Assembly: GCF_009469605.1 (NCBI RefSeq)
Contig: NZ_SSXU01000006.1
Span: 124,001 to 188,000 of the forward strand
Reading direction: 5' to 3'
DNA length: 64,000 bases
Source of the DNA: Zoogloea sp. 1C4
GTDB lineage: Bacteria; Pseudomonadota; Gammaproteobacteria; Burkholderiales; Rhodocyclaceae
This document shows, piece by piece, positions 9,048 to 20,709 of this stretch. A program made the position numbers and the translations under genes. Positions within the stretch are counted from its first letter, which is position 1. Every line of letters begins with the position of its first letter. Below the pieces are notes generated by a model. The model did no database searches. It was not told where the DNA came from and saw nothing but the letters and a program-made list of their open reading frames with translations.

Positions 9048-12000
9048 ATGTTGCCGCCGTCTGCCCGCAGGTCGCTGGCGCGATATCCGCTGCGAGGGTG
9101 CGCGCCCGTGGATAGCCGGATCATCCGGGTTGTCCTGATCTACGCGGTGTTCGCGTCGGGGTGGATCCTGTTCTCGGATCTGCTGGTGACGAGCGTGCTG
9201 TCCGATCCCCAGGCAATCCACCGGGCCAGTACGGTCAAGGGCTGGGTTTTCGTGGGGGTGACCTCGCTGCTCCTGTGGGGCCTGCTGCGGCGGCTCACGC
9301 AGTCGGGGGCCGCGGGCGTCGCGCCGGCCGAACCGCTGCCGGGGCTGGCACGCTGGCGATCACTGGTGCTGCCGCTGGTGCTTCTGTCCATCGGCGTGGT
9401 CGCGCTGGGTTACCTGAGCGTCCTCTTCATCGTGAAGCAGCATCGGGCCGAGGAATACCGTCGCATCGAGGCGATTGCCGACCTGAAGGTCGGGCAACTG
9501 GCGATGTGGGTTAACGAGCGGCAGAGCGACGCCCTGGTGATCGAGCGCAACGCAGGGCTGCGGGAGCTGCTTGCCCGGTGGCAGCGGGATAACGACGGGC
9601 GGGCCAAGGCGTCGCTGCTGTCTGCCATCGAAGCGATCCGCGACACGTACCGCTACGCCCAGGCGGCGCTGGTGGACGCCGACGGCAAGGTGGTGCTGAA
9701 GACGGGGGGCGAGCTCGTGCCCGCCCCGCAGTTGCTGGATGCGGCGCGGCGGGTGGCGACCCGCCCCGATGGGCCTGCGCCGATCCGTTTTTTGGGTGAT
9801 CCAGGCGACCAGGGCTCCGTGCCGGTGACCCTGGATTTCCTCGCCCGTCTGAGCATGCCTGAAGCCGGCCGCGCGGTGGCGGTGATCCTGCAGGCCGATC
9901 CGGCCGTTTTCCTCTACGAAAGCCTGAAGCGCTGGCCGGTGCCCAGCGACTCGGCCGAAACCCTGCTGCTTCAGCGGGAGAACGGCAAGCTGCGGCTGGT
10001 TTCGCCGCTGCGTCACCCGCCTTCGCCGCCTTTTGGCCAGCAGATGCCCCTCGATGACCGGGACACCCTGTCGGCGCGCATCGCCAGCGGGCCGGCGGCG
10101 CTGGGGGTGCCCATCGAGGCCGAGGATTACCGGGGCGTTCCGGTGGTCGGCATGGCCCGCGAAGTGCCAGGAACCGACTGGGTGCTGGTGGTGAAGATCG
10201 ACGTCAGCGAGATCAAGGCGCCGACCAGCGGCTACATCTGGTCCATCGCCCTGGCTGCCGGCTTTGCACTGCTCAGCATCGGCGTGGCGGCGGTGCTGCT
10301 GTCCCAGCGCCGGGCGCTGGTGATTGCCCGGGAGCGGGATGAACGCCAGACCCGTCAGCTGCGCGAGTTGCGCCTGCTCGACGCGATCGCCAACGGCTCC
10401 ACCGATGCGATCTTCGCCAAGGATGTGGAGGGCCGCTACCTGTTTGCCAACCGCGAGGTGGCCCGGATCATGGGCACCACGCCGGCCGGGCTGGTGGGGC
10501 AGATCGACGACACGTTCTTTCCGCCCGCCGAATCCGCCGCCATCCGTCGGCAGGACCGCGTGGTGATGGAGACCGATTCGGTTGCGACCTGGGAAGAGGC
10601 GCTGACCACCGCCCACGGCACGCTGATCTTCCAGACCACCAAGGGCCCGCTCCATGACGAGACCGGCAAGGTGCTGGGGGTGTTCGGCATCGCCCGCGAC
10701 ATCACCGAGCTGCGCCACGACGAGCAGGCCCTGCGGGAGCGGGAGGAGATCTTCAGCGCCATCGTCAGCCAGGCGGCCGACGGCATCGTGCTGCTGGATA
10801 CCGAGACCCTGCGCTTCGTCGAGTTCAACGACGCGGCCTGTCAGGGGCTGGGGTATTCGCGCGAGGCCTTCGCTGCGCTCACGGCGCTCGACATCCAGGC
10901 GACGCTGACCCCCGAGCAGGTGAAGAGCGTGATCCGTGACCTCGTCGAGCACAAGGGGGGGCTCAACGTCGATCACCAGCATCGCTGCGCCGACGGGAGC
11001 TGCCGCGAAGTGGAGCTGAGCTACCGGCCCATCGAGATCCGCGGTCGGCAGTATCTGGCCGGCGTGTGGCGCGACACCACCGAGAAGCGCCATGCCGCCG
11101 AGCAGCTGGTCAAGCTGTCGCTGGCGGTGGAGCAGAGCCCGGCCAGCGTGATCATCACCGACACCCGCGGCTGCATCGAGTACGTGAATCGCGCCTTCGA
11201 GCGGACCAGCGGCTACACCTGCGACGAGGCCATCGGGCGCCAGGTGGGCTTCGTGAAGTCCGGCCTCACGCCGCCCGAAACCTACACCGCGCTGTGGGCG
11301 GCGCTGAAGGCCGGCCAGCCGTGGGAGGGCGAGTTCATCAACCGCCGCAAGAATGGCGAGGAGAGGGTGGAGTTTGCACGCGTCTCGCCGATCTTCCGGG
11401 ACGGCGGCGAGGTGACCCACTATCTCAGCATCCAGCAGGACATCACCGAGCGCAAGCAGGTGGAGGCGGAGCTGGCCCGCTACCACGACCAGCTCGAACA
11501 GCGGGTCGCCGAGCGCACCCGCCAGCTCGAAGAGACGAATCTGATCCTCTCCCAGCGTTCCGCCGAACTCGAAGAGGCAAAGGAGCAGTCCGATGCGGCC
11601 AACCGGGCGAAGAGTGCCTTCCTCGCCAACATGAGCCACGAGATCCGTACCCCGATGAACGCCATCATCGGCCTGACCCATCTGCTGCGCCGCAGCGTGG
11701 CCGACCAGGAAGCCCAGGTTCGCCTGCAGAAGGTGAGCGACGCGGCCGGCCACCTGCTGACGATCATCAACGACATCCTCGATCTGTCGAAGATCGAGGC
11801 CGGCAAGCTGACCCTCGACGACGTGAACTTCCGCCTCGAGGACGTGGTGCGCAAGGCCTGTGCCCTGGTGGCCGACCGGGCCTACCAGAAGGGGCTCGAG
11901 CTGGTGGTGGACATGGGCGACGTGCCCGACCGGCTGCGCGGCGACGCCACCCGCCTGGGGCAGATGCTGCTCAACTACCTGGGTAACGCGGTCAAGTTCA

Positions 12001-13820
12001 CCGAGCAGGGGGTGATCCTGCTCAGCGCCCGGATCGAGGAAGAAAACGACGATTCGGTGCTGCTGCGCTTCGAGGTCATCGATACCGGCATCGGCATCGA
12101 GCCGGAAGTCCGGCAGCGCCTGTTCAAACCCTTCGAGCAGGCCGACGGCTCCACCACCCGGCGCTTCGGTGGCACCGGGCTGGGGCTGGCGATCACCAGT
12201 CACCTGGCCCGCCTGATGGGCGGTCAGGCCGGCGTGGATAGCGAACCCGGCCGGGGCAGCAACTTCTGGCTCACCGCCCGCCTCGTCAAGGGCGCCAGCA
12301 GCGTGTGGCGCACCCGTCCGCTGCCGGCGCTCCACGCGCTGGTGGTGGACGACCTGGCCGCATCCCGCCAGGTGCTGGGCTCGATGCTCACCACCCTGGG
12401 GATGCGCGTTGCCAGCACCGATTGCGGCGCCGACGCGCTGACGCAGGTCAAGAGCGCGGTGGCCGCTGGCGACCCCTACGATCTGGTGCTGGTAGACGAC
12501 GGCATGCCGGGCATGGACGGCAGCATGGTCGTGGCGCAGATCGGTCAGCTGGGGCTCAGCCCGGCGCCCCGCTGCATCCTGCTCACCGTTGGCGACAGCC
12601 CTGGCAAGCGCGAGGAAGCCCGGGCCTGCGGGGCGAGCGGGGTGATCGCCAAGCCGGTCAGCCTCTCCGATCTTCACGACGCGATCCAGTCGCGCTTCAA
12701 TCAGGTCTCGGCCCAGGAAGCGATGCCCCTCGATCAACTCCCCGGTGAGACTGCCATCGCCCGGGATCACGCGGGTGCCCACGTGCTGCTGGTGGAAGAC
12801 AGCCTGATCAACCAGGAGGTCGCCCTGTCGCTCCTCGAAGGCGTCGGCCTGAAGGTGGATGTGGCCTGCAACGGCGCCGAGGCCGTGGCCAAGGTCGGCC
12901 GGGACGCCTACGACCTGATCCTGATGGACATGCAGATGCCGGTGATGGACGGCGTCGAGGCCACCCGGACGATCCGCGGCGCGGGTTACCGGGATGTGCC
13001 CATCGTCGCGATGACCGCCAACGCCTTCGGCGAGGATCGCCAGCGCTGCCTGGATGCCGGCATGAATGACCACCTCTCCAAGCCGGTGGACCCCGCTGCC
13101 CTATACGCCACGCTGATCCAGTGGCTGCCCCGGCGTACTCCGGCGCCCAGCCCGGCCGCGCAGCCCGAGCCAGCGCCTGCGCCCGAACCCGCCTTCGCCC
13201 CGGCGCCGGCCGCCCCCGACGGCCCCGAACCCGACATCCGCACCCGTCTGGAGCGGGTGCCCGGCCTCGACGTGGCCTACGGTCTCAAGAACCTGCGCGG
13301 GCGGATTCCCAACTACCTGCGCCTCCTGCACAAGTTTGCCGACGGTCACGTCGACGACCCCGAGCGCATCCGCGCCGTGCTGGCTGCGGGCAACCAGCCG
13401 GAGCTCCGGCGCCTCGCCCACTCCCTCAAGGGCGTGGCCGGCATGATCGGCGCGGTGGGCGTCCAGCAGCTGGCCGCGGAGCTGGAAGCCGCGATCCGCG
13501 AAGAGCATGACCTCGCTGTGGTGACTGCCCGGCTTGACGACGTGGCCCTTGCCCAGTCCGCCCTCGTGGCAGCCATCCGGGCCCTGCCGGCCGACGTGCC
13601 GCCCGAGGCCGTCGCCCCCGACCCTGCTGCGGTCGAGCAGGCCGTGGTGCGGATCGACGCGCTCCTGGCCGACGGCAACGTGGCCGTACAGCGCATGGTG
13701 CGCGATTCCGCCGCGCTGCTGGCGGCCCGCCTGGGGGCCGACATGGGCCGCTTCGAGCAGGCGATTGAAGGCTATGACTTCGTTGCAGCCCGGGCGATCC
13801 TGGATGCTCACAAGCCCTGA
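9048..13820 (+). CDS. Membrane-bound PAS-rich hybrid histidine kinase with two receivers and Hpt
   Basis: 1590 residues. Hydrophobic helices near 25-45, 58-75 and 105-127 precede an extracytoplasmic Cache-like sensor region (about 130-395) and a further helix (398-420). Then come three PAS domains (about 440-560, 565-685, 690-810), a coiled linker, HisKA (His864 in FLANMSHEIRTPMNAIIGL), HATPase (N box LLNYLGNAVKFT), a first receiver (Asp1150 in LVDDGMPGMDG), a second receiver (Asp1294 in LMDMQMPVMDG), a Pro/Ala-rich linker and an Hpt domain (His1458 in RLAHSLKGVAGMIG). It holds a complete phosphorelay in one chain, so a separate output regulator is expected but none is adjacent. ATG 9048 is used; GTG 9108 just before DSRIIRVVLIY is an alternative start. 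Confidence 0.9.
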   Translation: MLPPSARRSLARYPLRGCAPVDSRIIRVVLIYAVFASGWILFSDLLVTSVLSDPQAIHRASTVKGWVFVGVTSLLLWGLLRRLTQSGAAGVAPAEPLPGLARWRSLVLPLVLLSIGVVALGYLSVLFIVKQHRAEEYRRIEAIADLKVGQLAMWVNERQSDALVIERNAGLRELLARWQRDNDGRAKASLLSAIEAIRDTYRYAQAALVDADGKVVLKTGGELVPAPQLLDAARRVATRPDGPAPIRFLGDPGDQGSVPVTLDFLARLSMPEAGRAVAVILQADPAVFLYESLKRWPVPSDSAETLLLQRENGKLRLVSPLRHPPSPPFGQQMPLDDRDTLSARIASGPAALGVPIEAEDYRGVPVVGMAREVPGTDWVLVVKIDVSEIKAPTSGYIWSIALAAGFALLSIGVAAVLLSQRRALVIARERDERQTRQLRELRLLDAIANGSTDAIFAKDVEGRYLFANREVARIMGTTPAGLVGQIDDTFFPPAESAAIRRQDRVVMETDSVATWEEALTTAHGTLIFQTTKGPLHDETGKVLGVFGIARDITELRHDEQALREREEIFSAIVSQAADGIVLLDTETLRFVEFNDAACQGLGYSREAFAALTALDIQATLTPEQVKSVIRDLVEHKGGLNVDHQHRCADGSCREVELSYRPIEIRGRQYLAGVWRDTTEKRHAAEQLVKLSLAVEQSPASVIITDTRGCIEYVNRAFERTSGYTCDEAIGRQVGFVKSGLTPPETYTALWAALKAGQPWEGEFINRRKNGEERVEFARVSPIFRDGGEVTHYLSIQQDITERKQVEAELARYHDQLEQRVAERTRQLEETNLILSQRSAELEEAKEQSDAANRAKSAFLANMSHEIRTPMNAIIGLTHLLRRSVADQEAQVRLQKVSDAAGHLLTIINDILDLSKIEAGKLTLDDVNFRLEDVVRKACALVADRAYQKGLELVVDMGDVPDRLRGDATRLGQMLLNYLGNAVKFTEQGVILLSARIEEENDDSVLLRFEVIDTGIGIEPEVRQRLFKPFEQADGSTTRRFGGTGLGLAITSHLARLMGGQAGVDSEPGRGSNFWLTARLVKGASSVWRTRPLPALHALVVDDLAASRQVLGSMLTTLGMRVASTDCGADALTQVKSAVAAGDPYDLVLVDDGMPGMDGSMVVAQIGQLGLSPAPRCILLTVGDSPGKREEARACGASGVIAKPVSLSDLHDAIQSRFNQVSAQEAMPLDQLPGETAIARDHAGAHVLLVEDSLINQEVALSLLEGVGLKVDVACNGAEAVAKVGRDAYDLILMDMQMPVMDGVEATRTIRGAGYRDVPIVAMTANAFGEDRQRCLDAGMNDHLSKPVDPAALYATLIQWLPRRTPAPSPAAQPEPAPAPEPAFAPAPAAPDGPEPDIRTRLERVPGLDVAYGLKNLRGRIPNYLRLLHKFADGHVDDPERIRAVLAAGNQPELRRLAHSLKGVAGMIGAVGVQQLAAELEAAIREEHDLAVVTARLDDVALAQSALVAAIRALPADVPPEAVAPDPAAVEQAVVRIDALLADGNVAVQRMVRDSAALLAARLGADMGRFEQAIEGYDFVAARAILDAHKP

Positions 13821-13884
13821 TTGACCGGGCCGGGCTTTCGGTGGATGCTGGCCGGCCGTTTTTCGTCAGCCCCCGCGTTTTCCG

Positions 13885-15114
13885 ATGACTTCGTCCCAAG
13901 CCAATCCGCCGACGCCAGCGTCGTACTGGACCCTCATCCTGGCCGCCTCTGCGGTTCTGATGGTGACCGTGGGCGTGCGTCTGTCCCTCGGGCTCTACGT
14001 GTCGCCGATCAACACCGCCACCGGCATCGGCATCACCGGCATCAGCTTCGCGATGGCGGTGTCGCAGTTCGTGTGGGGGGCGTCCCAGCCGGTATTCGGC
14101 GCCATCGCCGACCGCTACGGCCCGGCCGGATCGCTGTTTGGTGGCGCGGTGCTGATGGCCCTGGGGCTGGCGCTTACGCCCTTCGTCGAGAGCGAGTTCG
14201 CGCTCACCGTCACCGTCGGCCTGCTGGTGGCCGCTGGCGCCGGGGCGGGCAGCTTCTCGATCCTGCTGGGCGCGGTGTCCCAGCGCCTGCCGGCTGACAA
14301 GCGGGCGTTTGCGTCGGGCTTCATCAACGCCGGCGGGTCGTTCGGGCAGTTTGTCTTTGCGCCCCTGTCGCAGTTTTTGATCGGCGCCTACGGCTGGGTG
14401 ACGGCCCTGTTCAGTCTCGCCGCGGTCACCCTGCTGACGATTCCGCTGTCGTGGCCACTGCGTCACAAGGCCGAGCACCCGGCGGGCGGCGCGGCGGTGA
14501 GCATGAGCCTCACCGAACAGTTGCGCGTCGCCTTCCGCGACCGCAGCTACTGGTGCCTGCACGCGGGCTTCTTCACCTGCGGCTTCCACATCGCCTTCCT
14601 CGTCACCCACCTGCCCGGCGCGGTGGACCTGTGCGGCCTGCCGGCCAGCGTGTCGGCCCTGTCGCTGGCGCTGATCGGACTCGCCAACATCGTCGGCAGC
14701 CTGTCGGCGGGGGCGCTCGGGCAGCGTTACCGGATGAAGTGGCTGCTGGTGTGGATGTACGGCTCGCGGGCGGCAATGGTGGGCATCTACCTCGTCTCTC
14801 CCAAGACCGACCTGACCTTCTACGTCTTCGCCATTGGCCTGGGCCTCACCTGGCTCGCCACCGTGCCGCCCACCGCCGGGCTGGTGGGCAAGCTGTTCGG
14901 CCTGCGCTACCTGGGCACGCTGTTCGGGCTCACGCTGCTGTCCCACCAGATCGGCGCCTTCTTTGGCGCCTGGCTGGGCGGCATCGCGCTGGTGGAATCC
15001 GGCAACTACGACTGGATGTGGTACGCCGACATGGTACTGGCGGGCCTCGCCGCGCTGGTCAATCTGCCAATCCGCGAGGAAAAACTGCAGCCCGCCGCCT
15101 GCGGCGCCCGCTGA
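13885..15114 (+). CDS. MFS transporter
   Basis: 409-residue major facilitator with about 12 hydrophobic helices. The loop between helices 2 and 3 carries the MFS-type GAIADRYGPAG, and the second half repeats it as GALGQRYRMKW. It resembles the monocarboxylate/oxalate-formate branch (N-terminal RLSLGLYVSPINTATG), but the substrate is not assignable. It follows the large kinase by 64 bases. Its TGA at 15112-15114 abuts the stop of the convergent DUF482 gene with no terminator between them. Confidence 0.85.
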   Translation: MTSSQANPPTPASYWTLILAASAVLMVTVGVRLSLGLYVSPINTATGIGITGISFAMAVSQFVWGASQPVFGAIADRYGPAGSLFGGAVLMALGLALTPFVESEFALTVTVGLLVAAGAGAGSFSILLGAVSQRLPADKRAFASGFINAGGSFGQFVFAPLSQFLIGAYGWVTALFSLAAVTLLTIPLSWPLRHKAEHPAGGAAVSMSLTEQLRVAFRDRSYWCLHAGFFTCGFHIAFLVTHLPGAVDLCGLPASVSALSLALIGLANIVGSLSAGALGQRYRMKWLLVWMYGSRAAMVGIYLVSPKTDLTFYVFAIGLGLTWLATVPPTAGLVGKLFGLRYLGTLFGLTLLSHQIGAFFGAWLGGIALVESGNYDWMWYADMVLAGLAALVNLPIREEKLQPAACGAR

Positions 15115-16245
15115 TCACCCGTCCTGCCGCTTGAACGGCAGGTGCTCGGTGAGCTCGTCCAGATAGCCATCTACGCCGTCCCGTTCCTGGGCCAGAAAGC
15201 GCCGAACAGCATCCCGGAAGCGTGGATCGGCGATCCAGTGGGCGGAGGTCGTGCGCACCGGCTCCAGCCCGCGCGAGAGCTTGTGCTCGCCCTGGGCGCC
15301 GCCCTCGAAGCGGGCGAGGCCCTGACGGATCGCGTAGTCGATGGCCTGGTAGTAGCAGGCCTCGAAGTGCAGGCAGGGGATGAATTCGGTCGCGCCCCAG
15401 TAGCGGCCGTAGAGCGCCTCGGCATCCTGTAGAAAGAGGCTGGCTGCCACCGGCTGGCCAACGCGTTCGGCGATCATCAGCACGCAGGACTCGGGCCGGG
15501 CGTGGTGGAAATCCTCGAAGAAGCGCAGCGTGAGATAGGGCGACGAGCGGTGCTCGGCGTAGGTGCGGCAGTAGCAGGCGTGGAAGAACGCCCAGTCGTC
15601 CGCGCCGATGGCCGCGCCCCGCAGCACCCGGAAAGTCACCCCCGCATCCGCCACCTTGCGCCGCTCCTGGCGGATCTTCTTGCGCTTGGGCTGGGCGAGG
15701 CGGGCGAGGAAGTCGTCGAAATCCCGGTAGCCGGCGTTCTGCCAGTGAAACTGCACCCCGTGACGGATCTCCAGCCCGGCCTCGGCGAGCCAGCCGGTTT
15801 CCTCTTCGGTGGGGAACAGCACGTGCAGCGACGACGCGCCGGAATCGCGCACCTGGGCGATCACCCGGCTGATCAGCGTCCGCCGGCTCGCCTCATCCAC
15901 CCCCAGCACCCGCAGGCCCGGCACCGGCGTGAAGGGCAGGGCCGACAGCCACTTGGGGTAGTAATCCAGCCCGTGGCGTCGGTAGGCATCCGCCCACGCC
16001 CAGTCGAACACGTATTCGCCGTAGGAATGGTGCTTGAGGTACAACGGCATCGCCGCCAGCAGCCGCGGGCCGTCCCACAGCGCCGCGTGCTGCGGCACCC
16101 ATCCGGTGCCCGGCGCCACGCAGCCGCTGGTTTCCAGCGCCGCCAGAAAGGCGTGGGACAGGCAGGGCTGATCGCCAGCGAGGGCATCCCACTGATCGGC
16201 GGGGATCTCGGCGATGGCGGGGTGGAGGCGGAAATCGTGGAGCAC
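15115..16245 (-). CDS. DUF482/COG3146 GNAT-type N-acyltransferase
   Basis: 376 residues of the COG3146 family (putative peptidoglycan-biosynthesis or FemAB-like acyltransferase). Visible family features are IPADQWDAL near the N-terminus, QPCLSHAFLAALE, the aromatic stretch YGEYVFDWAWADAYRRHG, HWQNAGYRDFDDFLA, KRKKIRQERRKV, the acetyltransferase-like VAASLFLQDAEALYGRYWG and the C-terminal FEGGAQGEHKLSRGLEPV. The only in-frame start after an upstream TAA is GTG 16245. The biochemical substrate is unknown for most members. No partner gene is linked. Confidence 0.85.
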   Translation of the reverse strand: MLHDFRLHPAIAEIPADQWDALAGDQPCLSHAFLAALETSGCVAPGTGWVPQHAALWDGPRLLAAMPLYLKHHSYGEYVFDWAWADAYRRHGLDYYPKWLSALPFTPVPGLRVLGVDEASRRTLISRVIAQVRDSGASSLHVLFPTEEETGWLAEAGLEIRHGVQFHWQNAGYRDFDDFLARLAQPKRKKIRQERRKVADAGVTFRVLRGAAIGADDWAFFHACYCRTYAEHRSSPYLTLRFFEDFHHARPESCVLMIAERVGQPVAASLFLQDAEALYGRYWGATEFIPCLHFEACYYQAIDYAIRQGLARFEGGAQGEHKLSRGLEPVRTTSAHWIADPRFRDAVRRFLAQERDGVDGYLDELTEHLPFKRQDG

Positions 16246-16317
16246 CGTGGTGTCGCGGTCGGTAAAGACAGGCGCTTACTGTTGCCAATGGTGGCCCGTC
16301 GTCGGGTTGCAGACGTC

Positions 16318-17007
16318 TTAGTTGCCTGATTGCGTCCAGCGCTCCGTGCCGATGTCGTAGTGGTAGGTGGTGGGGCGGGCTCTGCCCGGCAGTCCATTGC
16401 GGTCGAGCCTGATCAGCGGGCGGCTGAAGCGCAGTTGAAAGCCGGCCGACGTGCCGAGGACGCTGACGTAGCGGCTCGGTGCGGCAGCGTCGTCGTCGTC
16501 GTCGAGCGCCACGCCGTCGATATTGCCGACCAGACGCGGCAGGCCGTGCTCGCGCAGGAAGAATACCTGTGTTCCGTAGTGAAACTCGGCAGCGAAATCC
16601 ACCAGGATGACCTGGCTGCCGGAGCGGGGTAGGGCGAAGACGGTGAGGTTCGCGGTGTACGCGTCGCCGCCGCCGAACGGGCTGCGGAAGCGAATGTGCT
16701 CGCCGTTCGGATCGTGATGCACGGCGATCAGGCGCAGCCCCGGGTTCTTGCCGCGATCCATCTCCGGATCCCGGCAGATGGCCAGGATCAGGCCTTGAAC
16801 TGCTTGGCGTGCGACCCGGCAGTCGGTTAGGCCTAGGCGGCTGCCATCAAAACCCACTGCGTCGGCCGGTGCTAGTCGGGCGGCCGGAGCGGTGATGGGA
16901 CGGGCGGGCGCAGGCGGAGCGTCGGGCCGTGCGTCTTCCGCGGAAAGGCTTGTGGCAATGATCACGCCTAACAGGGAGGCAAGGCGATTCATCGAGTGCG
17001 GGCTCAT
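16318..17007 (-). CDS. Exported protein of unknown function, partner of the M23 peptidase
   Basis: About 229 residues, not recognised as a named family. The N-terminus has a hydrophobic signal-like segment (MNRLASLLGVIIATSLSAED) and then a Pro/Ala-rich stretch, so the mature protein should be periplasmic or secreted. The rest looks like a beta-rich domain with HHDPNGEHIRFRSPFGGGDA, an acidic DDDDD run and a C-terminal TYHYDIGTERWTQ. ATG 17007 overlaps the stop of the upstream M23 peptidase gene (ATGA), so the two are translationally coupled; ATG 16992 is an alternative start closer to the signal segment. Tight coupling to a murein hydrolase suggests an inhibitor, immunity protein or co-factor, which is inference only. 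Confidence 0.7.
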   Translation of the reverse strand: MSPHSMNRLASLLGVIIATSLSAEDARPDAPPAPARPITAPAARLAPADAVGFDGSRLGLTDCRVARQAVQGLILAICRDPEMDRGKNPGLRLIAVHHDPNGEHIRFRSPFGGGDAYTANLTVFALPRSGSQVILVDFAAEFHYGTQVFFLREHGLPRLVGNIDGVALDDDDDAAAPSRYVSVLGTSAGFQLRFSRPLIRLDRNGLPGRARPTTYHYDIGTERWTQSGN

Positions 17008-17483
17008 CCGGCGATCTCTTTGTGGAGTGGGCATTCACCAAATACGCGGAGGGGGCTCAGCCGGTTTGCCAGGCCGAGCCCCGCCTGGGCTTTGGTGCGG
17101 ATTTCAAAGTGGAGGTGCTGGTCGTTCGCGGGCATCCCCTTGGCGTTTCCGCTTTCCCCCGATGCCGCGATTTGATCGTTACCTTTGACGGCATCGTCCT
17201 CACGCACGAATACCTTGAACAAATGGGCATAAAACGCGTACAGCGTGGCCTCCTCGAACTCGAACTCGAGGCATAACTGCAGGCCGTAGTCGCCTTTGTC
17301 CCGCACGAAAGCCACGCGTCCGTCGGCGATGGCGTAAACGGGGGTCTGGACTCTGGCCGCAAAATCCCAGCCTTGATGCGGTTTGGGCGTGCCGTCAGCG
17401 AACTTGCGCACCATGCCGAAGGTGTTGTTGGTCGAGCATCGACGGATGATGTTGCTTTGCAGCGGCCAGAAGATCGTCGTCAT
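17004..17483 (-). CDS. M23-family metallopeptidase (LytM-like murein hydrolase) without signal peptide
   Basis: 159 residues, essentially one M23 catalytic domain. Zinc ligands and active-site residues are present: His36 and Asp40 in PHQGWDFA, His87 in FYAHLFK, and His123/His125 in QHLHFEIR. The family cleaves peptide cross-links in peptidoglycan. ATG 17483 has a good ribosome site (AAGGAG) 6-10 bases upstream. The N-terminus MTTIFWPLQSNIIRRC is not a Sec signal and there is no membrane segment or SH3/LysM domain, so how it reaches the wall is unclear. Its stop overlaps the start of the exported protein at 17007. Confidence 0.85.
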   Translation of the reverse strand: MTTIFWPLQSNIIRRCSTNNTFGMVRKFADGTPKPHQGWDFAARVQTPVYAIADGRVAFVRDKGDYGLQLCLEFEFEEATLYAFYAHLFKVFVREDDAVKGNDQIAASGESGNAKGMPANDQHLHFEIRTKAQAGLGLANRLSPLRVFGECPLHKEIAG

Positions 17484-17671
17484 GTCCTGCTCCTTTTGGA
17501 GTGATGGCGGGGATGGCTTTCCCCGGGATGAGTGCATGCAATCAATTTATGTCATATCGCGTGCGAATTCCATGTCCGGATTGCGGGGATCCGCCCGTTG
17601 ATCGATGTGCGCGAGCGGGGCCTGGGCGCTGGCTGCTGCGTGCGGGGCGGATCGTGACTGGGCGCCTGCGG

Positions 17672-17677
17672 TATAGT
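17672..17677 (+). promoter_or_regulatory. Possible -10 box of nadE
   Basis: TATAGT lies only 8 bases before the nadE ATG (17686). Transcription starting about 7 bases downstream would give a leaderless or nearly leaderless mRNA. No clear -35 box is seen. Confidence 0.35.
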
Positions 17678-17685
17678 GTCGCCCC

Positions 17686-19735
<2,050 letters not shown>

Positions 19736-19757
19736 TCTGCACACAGATCAGCCCAAG

Positions 19758-19793
19758 GCAGAAGGCCCGGTCATGCACCGGGCCTTCTGCTTT
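19758..19793. terminator. Terminator after glnB
   Basis: A perfect 13-base GC-rich stem (19758-19770 with 19778-19790), 7-base loop, then TTT. It lies between glnB (+) and the convergent NlpC/P60-type gene (-) and may serve both. Confidence 0.85.
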
Positions 19794-19821
19794 CCGGCGC
19801 CCCGCGAGGGCGCGCCGGAGC

Positions 19822-20685
19822 CTAGAGCTTGAGCGCCTTCCAAGTCGTCGGACCGACTTCGCCGTCGGCGACGAGTCCTTGGTCGGCCTGGAAGCGTGCC
19901 ACCGCATGGGCCGTCTGGGGCCCGTAGATGCCGTCCGCCGGCCCCACGGCGTAGCCAAGTACGTTTAGGCGTTCCTGGACCTGCGTGACCCGAGGCGCGC
20001 GCGTCAGCGGCTGGGTTAGGCGGATCACCTTGGCGGGTGGTGTGGGCGAAATGTCCTCGTCGCCGCGGTAGTAGCGGATGCCCGGAATCATCACCCCCAC
20101 GTCCCAGCGCCGGCCGCTGGCCGTGCCACGGATCACGCCAGTCTTGCTGCTGTGGGCCTCGATCGTGCCGCCCGCGCCATCGGAAAAGGCGATGTGGCCG
20201 ATGGCGCCGGGCAGCGGGTAGCGCAGCAGGATCGCGCCAGCGGTGACCAGCGCGTCGGCGACCGGCACCGTGATGCCGGCTGCTCTGGCCTGTTGCGCCC
20301 AGTAGCCGGTGTAGGCGTCGGCGTGGAGGGGGTCGTGACGGGGCTCGGTGCCGAACAGGATGCCCGCCCGCTGGTAAACGCACCACGATACGAACTCGGC
20401 GCAATCCCACGGCCCCTTCCAGCCGGCGTCGCTCATTGGCGCGCGGGCGCCGAGGATGTATTGCTCGCCTTCGTGCTTGAAGGCGAGTTCGAGAATGTCA
20501 GTGCCGGTGATCTCCTGACCGTCTTTCTGCAGGGCGACGGGTATTTCGATCGGACTGAGGGTACTGTTGATGTTCTTGGGCCAGCTCGGCTGGCTTGGAA
20601 AACCGGGTTGTTGCGGCCATCCGGCCTGGCTAGGCCAGCCTGCGCTGCTTTCGGCGGTGGCCAGCGTGGTTTTCTGTTTTTTCAT
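19822..20685 (-). CDS. NlpC/P60-like cysteine hydrolase with C-terminal peptidoglycan-binding domain
   Basis: 287 residues. The N-terminus (about 15-37) is a Trp-Pro-rich repeat stretch (GWPSQAGWPQQPGFPSQPSW) rather than a signal peptide. A papain-fold hydrolase domain follows (about 60-205), with candidate catalytic Cys95 in GPWDCAEFVSW and His164 in GAIGHIAFSDG. The C-terminus (215-285) is a PG_binding_1 domain (VQERLNVLGYAVGPADGIYG ... GPTTWKALKL). The start has a strong GAGGAG site. Predicted role is cleavage of cell-wall peptides, but the absence of a Sec signal makes the export route unclear. It is the last gene of a three-gene minus-strand set behind two lipoproteins, 24 bases after the nearest. 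Confidence 0.8.
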   Translation of the reverse strand: MKKQKTTLATAESSAGWPSQAGWPQQPGFPSQPSWPKNINSTLSPIEIPVALQKDGQEITGTDILELAFKHEGEQYILGARAPMSDAGWKGPWDCAEFVSWCVYQRAGILFGTEPRHDPLHADAYTGYWAQQARAAGITVPVADALVTAGAILLRYPLPGAIGHIAFSDGAGGTIEAHSSKTGVIRGTASGRRWDVGVMIPGIRYYRGDEDISPTPPAKVIRLTQPLTRAPRVTQVQERLNVLGYAVGPADGIYGPQTAHAVARFQADQGLVADGEVGPTTWKALKL

Positions 20686-20709
20686 GGCTCGCTCCTCAAG
20701 GGTGGATTG

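Noticed and set aside
9360-13073. Open frame of 1237 codons antisense to the large kinase
   Set aside because: Same shadow pattern; no domain, while the plus strand carries the full phosphorelay.
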